Assembly (NCBI GenBank): GCA_029260715.1
Contig: JAJDCS010000002.1
Location: 1 to 43,583, forward strand
Source of the DNA: Phycisphaeraceae bacterium
GTDB lineage: Bacteria; Planctomycetota; Phycisphaerae; Phycisphaerales; Phycisphaeraceae
DNA: 43,583 nucleotides
Direction of reading: 5' to 3'
Shown: in pieces, positions 1-7,534 of the stretch
Numbering within the stretch: position 1 is the first letter of the stretch
Layout: every line of letters begins with the position of its first letter
The notes under the pieces: generated by a model
Database searches by the model: none
Seen by the model: only the letters and a program-made list of their open reading frames with translations
What the model was told of the DNA's origin: nothing
Made by a program: the position numbers and the translations under genes

Positions 1-139
1 CTAGAAGCCATCCCAAAACCCCAAACGGCAGATCACCGGCAACGGTCGGTCCGTTGCAAACCTCCGCCATTTACACTGGCTGGCAAGCAGCCAGTGGCAC
101 ACAATTCAACCTCATCAGGGGTTTTGGGATAGCTTCTAG
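1..139. repeat. Palindrome-rich MITE-like element, copy 1
   Basis: The ends are inverted repeats of 22 nt with one mismatch (1-22 against 118-139; each begins CTAGAAGC when read inward). Inside are two further hairpins: CAACGG/CCGTTG at 40-45/51-56, and ACTGGCTG/CAGCCAGT within 75-95, followed by GGCAC. No coding sequence is supported. The architecture suggests a small non-autonomous mobile element or a structured spacer. The window edge coincides with its first base, so the left flank and any target duplication cannot be seen. Confidence 0.7.
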
Positions 140-275
140 AACCTATCCCAAAACCTCAAACGGTAGATCACTGGCAACGGTCTGGCCGTTGCAACCCTCC
201 GCCATTTGCACTGGCTGGCAAGCAGCCAGTGGCACACAATTCAACCTCATCAGGGGTTTGGGGATGGCTTCTATT
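140..275. repeat. Palindrome-rich MITE-like element, copy 2 (tandem)
   Basis: This is a diverged tandem copy of the element at 1-139, differing at scattered positions. The CAACGG/CCGTTG stem (175-180/186-191) and the ACTGGCTG/CAGCCAGT hairpin with trailing GGCAC (210-235) are unchanged while the first loop has changed, so the stems look better conserved than the loops. The right end runs into the stop codon of the outer-membrane-type gene (stop at 271-273). It may therefore also act as that gene's 3' transcript structure. Confidence 0.65.
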
Positions 276-2109
276 GGGCGAAGTTGAACTCGAAGAAGAA
301 GGTGGTGAGTTCTGTGTCGACGCTGTTGTAGTACCAGGTTCGTCGCGCGCCCATTTCGGCGCGGAAGGGGCCGGCGTTGAAGATGGACAGGCGTGTGACG
401 AGGGCGAGGCTGTCGAAGTCGTGTGTGTCGGCGACGGCGTGTTCGAGTCCGACGCTCAGGTCCACGTTGGTGAAGATTTCGCGTGTGAGCCTGGTTTCGA
501 TTGTGTAGAAGTCGTACACGCGGTTGGTTGACGGGAGTGTTTGATTTAAGAACGCGTCGGTGTCGACTTTGAAATAAGCGACCTCGGTGAACCATCGCCA
601 TAGGCCTTGGTCGTCGAGTTCGACGATGGCGTTTGCGAAGAGTTCGATTTCGTGCGTGGCGTCTTTGGCGCGGGCGTTGGGCGTGACGACGTTTTCACGG
701 TAGACCGCGCCGACGGTGGAGAAGGCGGTTTGTTGGGGGTTGTACCACTGTCGCCACTCGGCGCGGAAGACTTTTTCGGTTTCTTCGGAGTTGACGTTTT
801 TGTGGTCGGCTTTGCCGTAGAGGAGTTGGAAGAAGAACTGCCGCTGTTGGTGCTCGTCGTGCAGGACGGCGTTGATCAGGCCGCGGTGTACGTCGCGTCG
901 GGTTTCGGCGTCGGCGGTGTCGGTGGAGGTTCGGAAGTATTGGTAGGTCGGCTCAAGGGTCAGTCGGAAGCGTGAGGCGTCGTCGAGGTAGGGGGTGGTC
1001 CAGAGTAGGGCGGCTTCGTGGACCTGCTGGCGGAAGTCCAGTGCGATTGAGGATTGCGAGTCGACCTCGACGTCTTCGTAAGTGAATCTGAAGCGTGGGA
1101 TGTCGGGTCGGCCTGGGACGTCGAAAATGATCGAACCGCCGGCGTTGCGGACCTGTATGGGCTCGGTGAGCATGGATCGGGGGTCGAAATTCGGGTCGTT
1201 GAAGCCCTTGCGTACTTGGTTGATCAGCAGCGCGTCGATGCGGTGGGTCTCTTCGCGGAGGATGGCCTTGGAACTGATGCCAAGCGAAGACAGGGGGTCG
1301 ATGTCGAGCTTGAACCCGGCGCCGGAGACGAACAGGGCGGTGGAGGGGTCGTCGCGTTTGATGGCTTGCGTGGCTTCGGGGGCGGTGGGTGTGGGCGTGT
1401 ATGGCTGAGCGGGCGTTGGGGTTGGGGCGGTCTGTTGTTGGCTGGGCTCGTGGGCGGTGCGGGGTTGCGTTGACGGCGGTTGTTTTTTGTAAGCCTTGGC
1501 CGGTGTGAATTCGAAGTATTGGATGGTGTCTGTGGTGATGGCCAGTGGTTGACTGGAGCCGTCGGGGTGTACGTGGTCGATGCCGTCGAGTTGGAGCGCG
1601 CCGGCGGTGGCGGTGTTGTATGTCGCTTCGACGATGACGCCGACGTATTGGATTTTATCCCACTGCGGCCAGAGTGCTTTTCGCTGCCAGCCCAGCGGGT
1701 TGAGGCCGTCGAGCGGGCGCTTGCCGTTGAGAATGATTTGCGCGTCTTGGCCGGCTTTTAGTGAGGTATGACGCAGGGCGCTGCGGTAGACGACGTTTGA
1801 TGATTCTTGGTCGCGGATTTCGATTTTGACGGTGGTGTCGTGGGTGATCCCGCTGAGGCGTAGTCGCAGTTGTGCGTCGGCGGAGAGGTCCACGGGTTGG
1901 GGCAGCCTGACCATGAACATGCACCACGGGGCGCGGTGGTTCAGGCCATGGAAGTCGAAAGTTAGGCGGTCGAGGGTGAACGGTTGTGTGCTGTGTGCGG
2001 TGGCGGTGTAGTAGGTGCCTTTGGCGGTTGATGGTTCGGCGGCGGCGTTTGCGGCGCTGATCAGGCAGGCCGCGGCGGTGAACGCGAGGATGAGTCGGTT
2101 GGGTTTCAT
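271..2109 (-). CDS. Secreted outer-membrane-type protein, binding-like domain plus beta-barrel-like C-terminus
   Basis: I do not recognise a named family. The 612-residue product begins with a signal peptide (basic MKPNR, hydrophobic core, AANA-AAE cleavage-like site near residue 23). Residues about 30-190 are beta-rich and resemble a jelly-roll or carbohydrate-binding fold. Residues about 205-250 are a Pro/Thr/Gln linker. From about 255 to the end, alternating polar and aromatic strands resemble an outer-membrane barrel, and the chain ends in aromatic-rich FFFEFNFAQ. The role may be binding or transport at the outer membrane, which is inference. The ATG at 2107-2109 directly precedes the signal peptide. 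A perfect LacI-like palindrome lies 29 nt upstream, suggesting control by a sugar-responsive repressor. Confidence 0.6.
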   Translation of the reverse strand: MKPNRLILAFTAAACLISAANAAAEPSTAKGTYYTATAHSTQPFTLDRLTFDFHGLNHRAPWCMFMVRLPQPVDLSADAQLRLRLSGITHDTTVKIEIRDQESSNVVYRSALRHTSLKAGQDAQIILNGKRPLDGLNPLGWQRKALWPQWDKIQYVGVIVEATYNTATAGALQLDGIDHVHPDGSSQPLAITTDTIQYFEFTPAKAYKKQPPSTQPRTAHEPSQQQTAPTPTPAQPYTPTPTAPEATQAIKRDDPSTALFVSGAGFKLDIDPLSSLGISSKAILREETHRIDALLINQVRKGFNDPNFDPRSMLTEPIQVRNAGGSIIFDVPGRPDIPRFRFTYEDVEVDSQSSIALDFRQQVHEAALLWTTPYLDDASRFRLTLEPTYQYFRTSTDTADAETRRDVHRGLINAVLHDEHQQRQFFFQLLYGKADHKNVNSEETEKVFRAEWRQWYNPQQTAFSTVGAVYRENVVTPNARAKDATHEIELFANAIVELDDQGLWRWFTEVAYFKVDTDAFLNQTLPSTNRVYDFYTIETRLTREIFTNVDLSVGLEHAVADTHDFDSLALVTRLSIFNAGPFRAEMGARRTWYYNSVDTELTTFFFEFNFAQ

Positions 2110-2137
2110 GTCGACACGGATATGCGGCGGGCTGTAT

Positions 2138-2149
2138 TGAAACGTTTCA
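2138..2149. promoter_or_regulatory. LacI-family-like operator
   Basis: TGAAACGTTTCA is a perfect 12-bp palindrome with the central CG typical of LacI/GalR-family operators. It lies 29 nt upstream of the outer-membrane-type gene, and an AT-rich stretch (about 2160-2175) that could hold the -10 lies farther upstream. Binding there would block transcription. No LacI-family regulator is encoded in the window. Confidence 0.5.
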
Positions 2150-2220
2150 GTAACAGCTTCTATCTATATTACGCGGGCCGGAAGTACTTCGACGAAAAAT
2201 GTGACATAGATTTTGCTTTA

Positions 2221-2275
2221 AATATAAAAAAACCGCTCCCTCATCCGCCTGAGGCGGACGGCTCGTAGCGGTTGG
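2221..2275 (-). terminator. Intrinsic terminator after the FHA gene
   Basis: Read on the minus strand, AACCGCT pairs with AGCGGTT around an inner TCCGCC/GGCGGA stem, followed by seven T residues and an AT-rich tail. It sits about 60 nt past the stop of the FHA gene. The inner part is a copy of the dispersed palindrome also found at 10735, 32282 and 32739. Confidence 0.75.
2233..2266. repeat. Dispersed GC palindrome (R2), copy 1
   Basis: Consensus ACCGCTCCCTNATCCGCC, then TGA, then GGCGGACGGCTCGT. The core TCCGCCTGAGGCGGA forms a stem-loop. Four copies occur in the window, all intergenic and all in the same orientation on the plus strand. This copy forms the body of an intrinsic terminator. 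Confidence 0.8.
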
Positions 2276-2332
2276 TTTAGTTTTTAACTGGGGTTTTTTT
2301 GGTGCGGGCGCTGCCCCCAAGGGTTGCGATTT

Positions 2333-2887
2333 TTAGTTGTACACCTGTAGCAGCAGGACGCAGACGGCCAGCGCTTTGACGGCGAAGACGCCCCAGCCAA
2401 GCGAGAGGATGGCGTTTGTGATGAAGCGTTTGATGCGTGACTGGTTGGTTGCGGTTTGCACGGTCGGTGCGACGGGTGGGTAGGCGTAGTGCGTGGGCTG
2501 TGCGGGCAGTTGGCCGACTTTGGCTTTTTCCGCGGTGGCGGGTTGCTCGATGAGTCGTCCGATTCGGGGCGTGTGGGCGGAGTGGCCCGAGCCGTTGGAC
2601 ATGATGTCAACGAGCATGCGTGTGTTGCCGAATCGGAGCTGGTCGCCCATGCGGATCTCGGTCTTGGCGGTGACGGGGTGGTCGTTGATGAAAGTGCCGT
2701 TGGTGGACGATAGGTCGTTAACGAACCACCGGCTGCCTTCGCAGAGCAGCTCTGCGTGGACGCGTGAGATTGATTTATCGTTTTTGAGCGGTGGTGTGTA
2801 GATGCGGCCCACGAGGTGGCGGGTGCAGTCTTGGACGCGGTAGGAATTGGCTTGTTCTGGGCCGTTGGTGACGATCAGGTTTAGCAT
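2333..2887 (-). CDS. FHA-domain protein with C-terminal membrane helix
   Basis: The start chosen is the ATG at 2885-2887, which has an AGGAG about 9 nt upstream; a longer frame from 2965 lacks this. The product is 184 residues. Residues about 23-95 form an FHA phosphothreonine-binding domain with the conserved GR (27-28), SRVHAEL (41-47) and LSSTNGTFIN (59-68). The middle is Pro/Ala/Thr-rich. Residues about 155-182 (AILSLGWGVFAVKALAVCVL) form one transmembrane helix close to the C-terminus, so the FHA domain probably faces the cytoplasm as a tail-anchored phosphopeptide reader. No Ser/Thr kinase is in the window, so its partner is unknown. It is divergent from the NfeD gene and followed by a strong terminator. 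Confidence 0.85.
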   Translation of the reverse strand: MLNLIVTNGPEQANSYRVQDCTRHLVGRIYTPPLKNDKSISRVHAELLCEGSRWFVNDLSSTNGTFINDHPVTAKTEIRMGDQLRFGNTRMLVDIMSNGSGHSAHTPRIGRLIEQPATAEKAKVGQLPAQPTHYAYPPVAPTVQTATNQSRIKRFITNAILSLGWGVFAVKALAVCVLLLQVYN

Positions 2888-3165
2888 GAGGGGTTGCTCC
2901 TGTTCGCTGGTTTGGGGGCTTGTGTGCCCCGGTGGTTTTTCCGATCTCTGTGTGATGGATACCACGCGTTTTGGGTGGGTCCACGCGGTGGGCGGTGTGG
3001 CGGTGATTTTTTGAGGGGGCGGGTACGCAGAGGCGAAATAGCTTGCCCGGCTTCACGGAAAGGGGGCTGTCGCGAGGGTCGGCGGCGGGGCCTGAGCGGG
3101 CGGGGGGGCGGTGTTTCTATATGATGGTGGGTCTGATGGGTGTAACGATGGAAAGTGAGCCGGTT

Positions 3166-4845
3166 ATGGCGGTCATAAGGTTGTTTTTGTCACGGTTGCT
3201 GGCGGTGGCGGCGGTGCTTGTCGTGCCGGTTGTAGCGACTGGTGTTGACGACGTGCCGGTGGCCGGCGGGGGCGGTGGCGCGGCGGGGCTGCCTTCGGGT
3301 GCGAATGTGGCGGTGTTGCCGGTGCGGGGTTTGATCTACGGGTACACGCTATCGAGCATTGAGCAGCGGGCCCAGCAGGCGATCCGGGAGGGGGCGTCGG
3401 TGATTGTGCTGGAGCTGGACACGCCTGGCGGGCTTGTGGACAGCGCGTTGAAGATCAGCAAGTACATCAAGGGTTTGCCGGTTCGCACGGTGGCGTGGAT
3501 CAACCCGGAGGCTTACTCGGCTGGGATCATGATCGCGGCGGCGTGTAACGAGATTGTGATGGCGCCGGTATCGGCGACGGGTGACTGCGCCCCGATCGTG
3601 CCGGGTATGAACCTGTCGCCGACGGAGCGAGCGAAGGCGTTGTCACCGATTTTGGAAGAATTCCGCGACTCTGCCCGCGCGCAGGGGTATGACTACGCGC
3701 TGTTTCACGCGATGTGCGTGCTGGGTGTGGAGGTGTATCAGGTGGAGCACACAGCCACGGGCCGGCGGCGGCTGGTGAACCAGGCGGACTATGGGGTGAT
3801 GGTGGGGGGGGACTCGCTGTGGGTTTCGTCGAAGCGCGTGGGTGGGGGTGAATCGTCCGCGGATGGTGAAGCGGTGCAGGCGTTACCAGCCGATCAAGCG
3901 ACGCTGGTGGGCGCGGCGCGGGTGAACGTGGCGACGGAGGCTGACCGGGGGCAGTGGAAACTGGTGCGGAAAATACACGACGGCACGACGCTGTTGACGC
4001 TTAATCAGCAGCGGGCGATGGATGCCGGTTTGGCCAAGGCGCTGGTGGGTAATGAGGTGGAGTTGGAGCAATACCTGGGCGCGGCGTCGGTGACGGCGGT
4101 GTTGCCGACGCGCACGGCGTTGGTGGCTTATTGGCTGACGCAGCCTTGGGTGCGTGCGTTGCTGATGGTGACGCTGGTGATGGGTGTTTATCTGGAGATG
4201 CAGGCGCCTGGGCTTGGCGTGGCGGGTTTTGTGGCGGTGGTGTCGCTGACGCTGTTGGTGGTTGCGCCGTTCTTGGTGGGGCTTGCACAGATGTGGCACG
4301 TGTTGCTGTTCGCGGGGGGTGTGGTGCTGGTGTTGTTAGAGATATTTGTGACGCCCGGGTTCGGGGTGTTGGGCGTGGGTGGGATTGTGTGCATGTTCAC
4401 GGGGTTGGTGCTGATGGTGGTGCCATCCGTGGGGCAGGGGCCGTTGCCGCTGCCGGCGCCGGAGATGGCCCAGCGGCTGCAGGACTCGGTGCTGTCAACG
4501 TTGGTGGGGATCATCGGCAGTGTGATCGGGATGTACTACCTGACGAAGCACTTTGGCAGCTTGCCTGTGCTGAACCGGCTGATTCTGAAGAGCGCTCCGC
4601 TGGCTGGGGCTGGTGGTGGTGGGGCGATTACGCACGTGAGCGGTGACGGGGCGATCGGGCAGGGGCGGGTCCAAGTGGGTGACAAGGGTGAGGCGATCAC
4701 GGAGTTGCGGCCTAGCGGGCGGGCGCGGGTGAATGAGCGGGTTATCGACGTGGTGACGCAGGGCGAGTGGATCGAGCCCAAGCACGCGGTGCGTGTGGTC
4801 GAGGTGCAGGGCAACCGGATCGTGGTGGAGGCAGAGGGTGCGTAG
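3166..4845 (+). CDS. NfeD-family membrane-bound ClpP-class serine protease
   Basis: A full-length (long) NfeD protein of 559 residues. Residues 1-26 are a signal peptide or anchor (MAVIRLFLSRLLAVAAVLVV). About 45-320 is a ClpP/SppA-like protease domain: ELDTPGG is the oxyanion-type motif, and AYSAGIMIAAAC carries the likely nucleophile Ser118; the partner Lys probably lies in ERAKALSPILEE. About 330-480 holds several membrane helices, and the last 80 residues are the NfeD OB-fold (GAIGQGRVQVGDKGEAI). Relatives cleave hydrophobic membrane-protein segments and sit with stomatin/SPFH partners; none is seen here. Upstream in-frame ATGs at 3121 and 3148 would add an acidic N-terminus, so 3166 is preferred. 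Confidence 0.88.
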   Translation: MAVIRLFLSRLLAVAAVLVVPVVATGVDDVPVAGGGGGAAGLPSGANVAVLPVRGLIYGYTLSSIEQRAQQAIREGASVIVLELDTPGGLVDSALKISKYIKGLPVRTVAWINPEAYSAGIMIAAACNEIVMAPVSATGDCAPIVPGMNLSPTERAKALSPILEEFRDSARAQGYDYALFHAMCVLGVEVYQVEHTATGRRRLVNQADYGVMVGGDSLWVSSKRVGGGESSADGEAVQALPADQATLVGAARVNVATEADRGQWKLVRKIHDGTTLLTLNQQRAMDAGLAKALVGNEVELEQYLGAASVTAVLPTRTALVAYWLTQPWVRALLMVTLVMGVYLEMQAPGLGVAGFVAVVSLTLLVVAPFLVGLAQMWHVLLFAGGVVLVLLEIFVTPGFGVLGVGGIVCMFTGLVLMVVPSVGQGPLPLPAPEMAQRLQDSVLSTLVGIIGSVIGMYYLTKHFGSLPVLNRLILKSAPLAGAGGGGAITHVSGDGAIGQGRVQVGDKGEAITELRPSGRARVNERVIDVVTQGEWIEPKHAVRVVEVQGNRIVVEAEGA

Positions 4846-4907
4846 GGATGTCAAGACGGGCGGCCGATTCCGGCCGGGCCGAGGCAAAGAAAAATCATGA
4901 AGCGTTG

Positions 4908-5543
4908 TTAGGCGGATGCGCTTTGAAGGCGTTTCTTCTCGCGGATGATCTGCTTGAAGAAGACGACTGAGGCGGCGATGAGGCAGATGGCGATGGGCCA
5001 ACTGGCGAGCATGACCGCGGCCATGGGCCTGGCGTCGTCGCGCGCGGCGCCTGGCACCCCGACGCCGATGAGCAGGAGTGCTGCCCATATCGCGGGGACG
5101 AGCAGCAGCACGCCTACTGTGGCTAGCAGGGGCGCTGCGGTGGCTTTGAGGTCGTGTGTCTTGCTCTTTCGCATGGGGGGTCGCTGGTGCGTTGCTTTGC
5201 GTGGCGCGGCGGCTTTGCCGGTCTTGGCTTTCGGTGAGGGCGCGGCACCGGTCGTCGAACGCGAAGACGCGCGAGCGGTCTTGGTTTTGGTGCGTTTTTG
5301 GGTGCTTGAGGCGTTTTTTGTGGGCTTGGCGGCGCGGGTGGGCTGCTGCTTACGTGGCTTGGGCGCCAGGGCGGCGGCGATGGGGTCGTTCGCGTCCGGG
5401 CCGATGCCCAGATCAGCCATATCTTCTAGATCGTCGGTCAGGTCCAGCAGCCCTGTGAGCGGCTGATCGGCCTGGTAGCCGCGTCTGCTTTTGGGCAGAT
5501 TTTGCAGGCCTGACGATCCCTCGTTTTTTACATAAGTGCTCAT
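4908..5543 (-). CDS. Two-helix membrane protein with long basic low-complexity arm
   Basis: No family recognised. The 211-residue product has three zones. Residues 1-60 include an acidic stretch (LLDLTDDLEDMADLGIGPDAND). Residues about 60-130 are rich in Lys, Arg, Ala, Thr and Ser (for example KRTKTKTARASSR). Residues about 135-200 contain two hydrophobic helices (LLATVGVLLLVPAIWAALLL and AAVMLASWPIAICLIAASVV), followed by a basic tail. It is convergent with the NfeD gene. The basic arm could contact nucleic acid or acidic phospholipids; this is a guess. Reality as a gene is supported by the clear membrane segments and the absence of a better frame. Confidence 0.6.
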   Translation of the reverse strand: MSTYVKNEGSSGLQNLPKSRRGYQADQPLTGLLDLTDDLEDMADLGIGPDANDPIAAALAPKPRKQQPTRAAKPTKNASSTQKRTKTKTARASSRSTTGAAPSPKAKTGKAAAPRKATHQRPPMRKSKTHDLKATAAPLLATVGVLLLVPAIWAALLLIGVGVPGAARDDARPMAAVMLASWPIAICLIAASVVFFKQIIREKKRLQSASA

Positions 5544-5702
5544 GAAAGTAGCTCTAGGGTGAAAATATCCCTAATTTAGTCGGTCCGTTGAGCCAATAAC
5601 TCCAATAATAAACGGCGGCGGTATTAGCTGGCTGCTGTGTCTGCCGGTCGTAAGACGTATAAGATTTAAGCAGGCGATACAACTCGCACAGTAGGTAGGC
5701 CA

Positions 5703-7508
5703 ATGGACCCCGTCATACAAATTATTATAGCAGCACGGCGGCGTTTATTCCTACAAGGGTGTGTTAAATCGTTGGGGTGGCTATTGGCGGGGGGGTTGTG
5801 GGTGGCGGCGTTGGTGTTGCTGAGCGGTCGGCTGTTCGCAGTGCCTTGGCCACACGGGGTTTACCTGTGGTTGTGGGGTGGGGTGGTATTGGGGTCGGTT
5901 TTTGCGGCATGGTGGGGGGTGCCGGGCCGTGAAGCGACGGCGGGTCTGATCGATCGCCGGTTGGGTCTTAAGGACCGGCTAGGTTCGGCGTTGTTTGCCA
6001 AGTCGGTACCTAGCGAGCCGATGAGCGGGGCGGTGGTCCGTGACGCCCAGGCAGCGGCGCGGGTGGCGCGGGTGGCGGGTGCGTTTCCGGTGCGGTTGAC
6101 GCGTGGCTGGGCTTGGGCGGTGGTGCCGGTTGGGGTGTTAGCCGCTGTGTGGGCGTTGGTGCCGCAGATGGATTTGTTGGGGTTGGACGAGGCGCGCGCG
6201 GATACCCGGTCGCAAGAAGCCAGGGCCCAGCAAGCCAGCGAGCAGGTCCTTCAGACCGTGGGCCTGCTTGAAGAGACGGCTTTGTTGGAGGACAAGCCGT
6301 TGCCGATGGCGGGCGTGGACGAAGAATTGGCTCCACGGGACGCGGCCGAGGCGCTGCGGCAGTTGTCGGAGCTATCGCCCGACGCGTTGGCTGACGAAAA
6401 GGACCGTCAGAAGGCGGCGGCGAAGCTCTCGCAACTTCAAGAGCAGATCGACGCGCAGACCCGGCGACAGCGGGAGTTGCTCGAAGGCTTACAGAACAGC
6501 TTGAGCCGGTTGGAACCGGAGGTGGCGGGGCCGGCTGAGCGGCTGGCTGAGGACTTGCGCAATGGTGATATCGAAGGCGCTCAACAAGCGGCTCAAGAGT
6601 TGGCTGAGCAGATCGAGTCGATGAGCCCGCAAGAGCGGGAGGCTTTGGCGGAGCAGATGCAAGACCTTGCCCGGCAGTTGGAAGAGGTGTCGCGGCAGCG
6701 GTCGCAAGATGAAACACGGACACTGGAGCAGATGCGCGAGCGATTAAGCCAATTGCCGCCGCAGGACGCCCAGCAGTTGCAGGAGGGGCTTGGCCGGTTG
6801 CTTGAGGACGACGAAGCGTTGCGTGAGGCGTTGGAGCGTCAGGGCCTGGACCCGCAGGAAACCGAGCAAGCCATTGAGCAACTCAAAAAGCTAAACCAAA
6901 CGCAGCAGAGCCAGCGGCAGTGCAAGGAGGGCCTTGAAGATTTGTCCAAGGCGATGGACGAGGCGGGTCGGGCGGTGGCGGATGACCAGAAGCGGCGCGA
7001 GGGCGCGGGTCAGCAAGAACAGCCTCAAGAGGGGCAGCCGCAACAGCCCATGTCCCCGGTTAACGATTCGCTGTCGAGGTTGGCCAAGATGAAGGAGATG
7101 CTCAAGCGTTTGGTCCAGGCACGTGACCAGACCCAGCGTGCGATGGACGAGTTGTTGCCCGCGCGTCAGTCTCGCCAAGGTGACGGCCGGGAGCCATCGA
7201 CAGCCGATGCCCCGGACAGCCCGCTCGGCCCGGAGCGGCGTGTGGCGGGCAACGCGCTTGAGCCTGTTAACGATGCGGGGGGCGAGCAGGGGCGAGTGAT
7301 TTCGTCTTGGCTGACGCGGGGGGCGATGGACAAGGACAAGCCGGGCGTTGGGTTTGAGCAAGCCGCCCAGCAGGCGAGAGACGAGGCGGAGCAGGCGGTC
7401 AGCCAACAGCGGGTGCCCCCGCAATACCACGAGGCGATCCGTGAGTATTTCAGTCAAATGCCTGATGACGCGGGTCAGATTACAAACCCCGAATCGCCCA
7501 CGCGCTGA
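5703..7508 (+). CDS. Membrane-anchored coiled-coil protein of the MoxR/VWA cluster (DUF4175-like)
   Basis: A 601-residue protein. Three hydrophobic segments (about 22-43, 53-72, 133-152) surround a conserved-looking stretch REATAGLIDRRLGLKDRLGSAL. From about 165 to 440 it is an almost uninterrupted Gln/Glu/Leu/Arg-rich coiled coil, followed by a low-complexity tail with acidic and Gln-rich patches. The layout resembles DUF4175-type proteins that accompany MoxR/VWA loci, a match by architecture and context only. The ATG follows TAGGTAGG. It is 26 nt upstream of the double-VWA gene and probably co-transcribed. It could act as a structural scaffold projecting from the membrane. Confidence 0.7.
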   Translation: MDPVIQIIIAARRRLFLQGCVKSLGWLLAGGLWVAALVLLSGRLFAVPWPHGVYLWLWGGVVLGSVFAAWWGVPGREATAGLIDRRLGLKDRLGSALFAKSVPSEPMSGAVVRDAQAAARVARVAGAFPVRLTRGWAWAVVPVGVLAAVWALVPQMDLLGLDEARADTRSQEARAQQASEQVLQTVGLLEETALLEDKPLPMAGVDEELAPRDAAEALRQLSELSPDALADEKDRQKAAAKLSQLQEQIDAQTRRQRELLEGLQNSLSRLEPEVAGPAERLAEDLRNGDIEGAQQAAQELAEQIESMSPQEREALAEQMQDLARQLEEVSRQRSQDETRTLEQMRERLSQLPPQDAQQLQEGLGRLLEDDEALREALERQGLDPQETEQAIEQLKKLNQTQQSQRQCKEGLEDLSKAMDEAGRAVADDQKRREGAGQQEQPQEGQPQQPMSPVNDSLSRLAKMKEMLKRLVQARDQTQRAMDELLPARQSRQGDGREPSTADAPDSPLGPERRVAGNALEPVNDAGGEQGRVISSWLTRGAMDKDKPGVGFEQAAQQARDEAEQAVSQQRVPPQYHEAIREYFSQMPDDAGQITNPESPTR

Positions 7509-7534
7509 TCGCCGGCGGGGGGTACACTTGAGCT

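Noticed and set aside
75-235. Repeated ACTGGCTG/CAGCCAGT units considered as a CRISPR array.
   Set aside because: Only two local copies, embedded in a 136-bp tandem duplication whose intervening sequence is also repeated. There are no unique spacers and no cas genes.
3804-3811. Run of eight G residues in the NfeD-like gene considered as a frameshift site or sequencing error.
   Set aside because: The reading frame and family motifs continue unbroken on both sides (NQADYGVMVGGDSLWVSS), and no shifted product makes sense.
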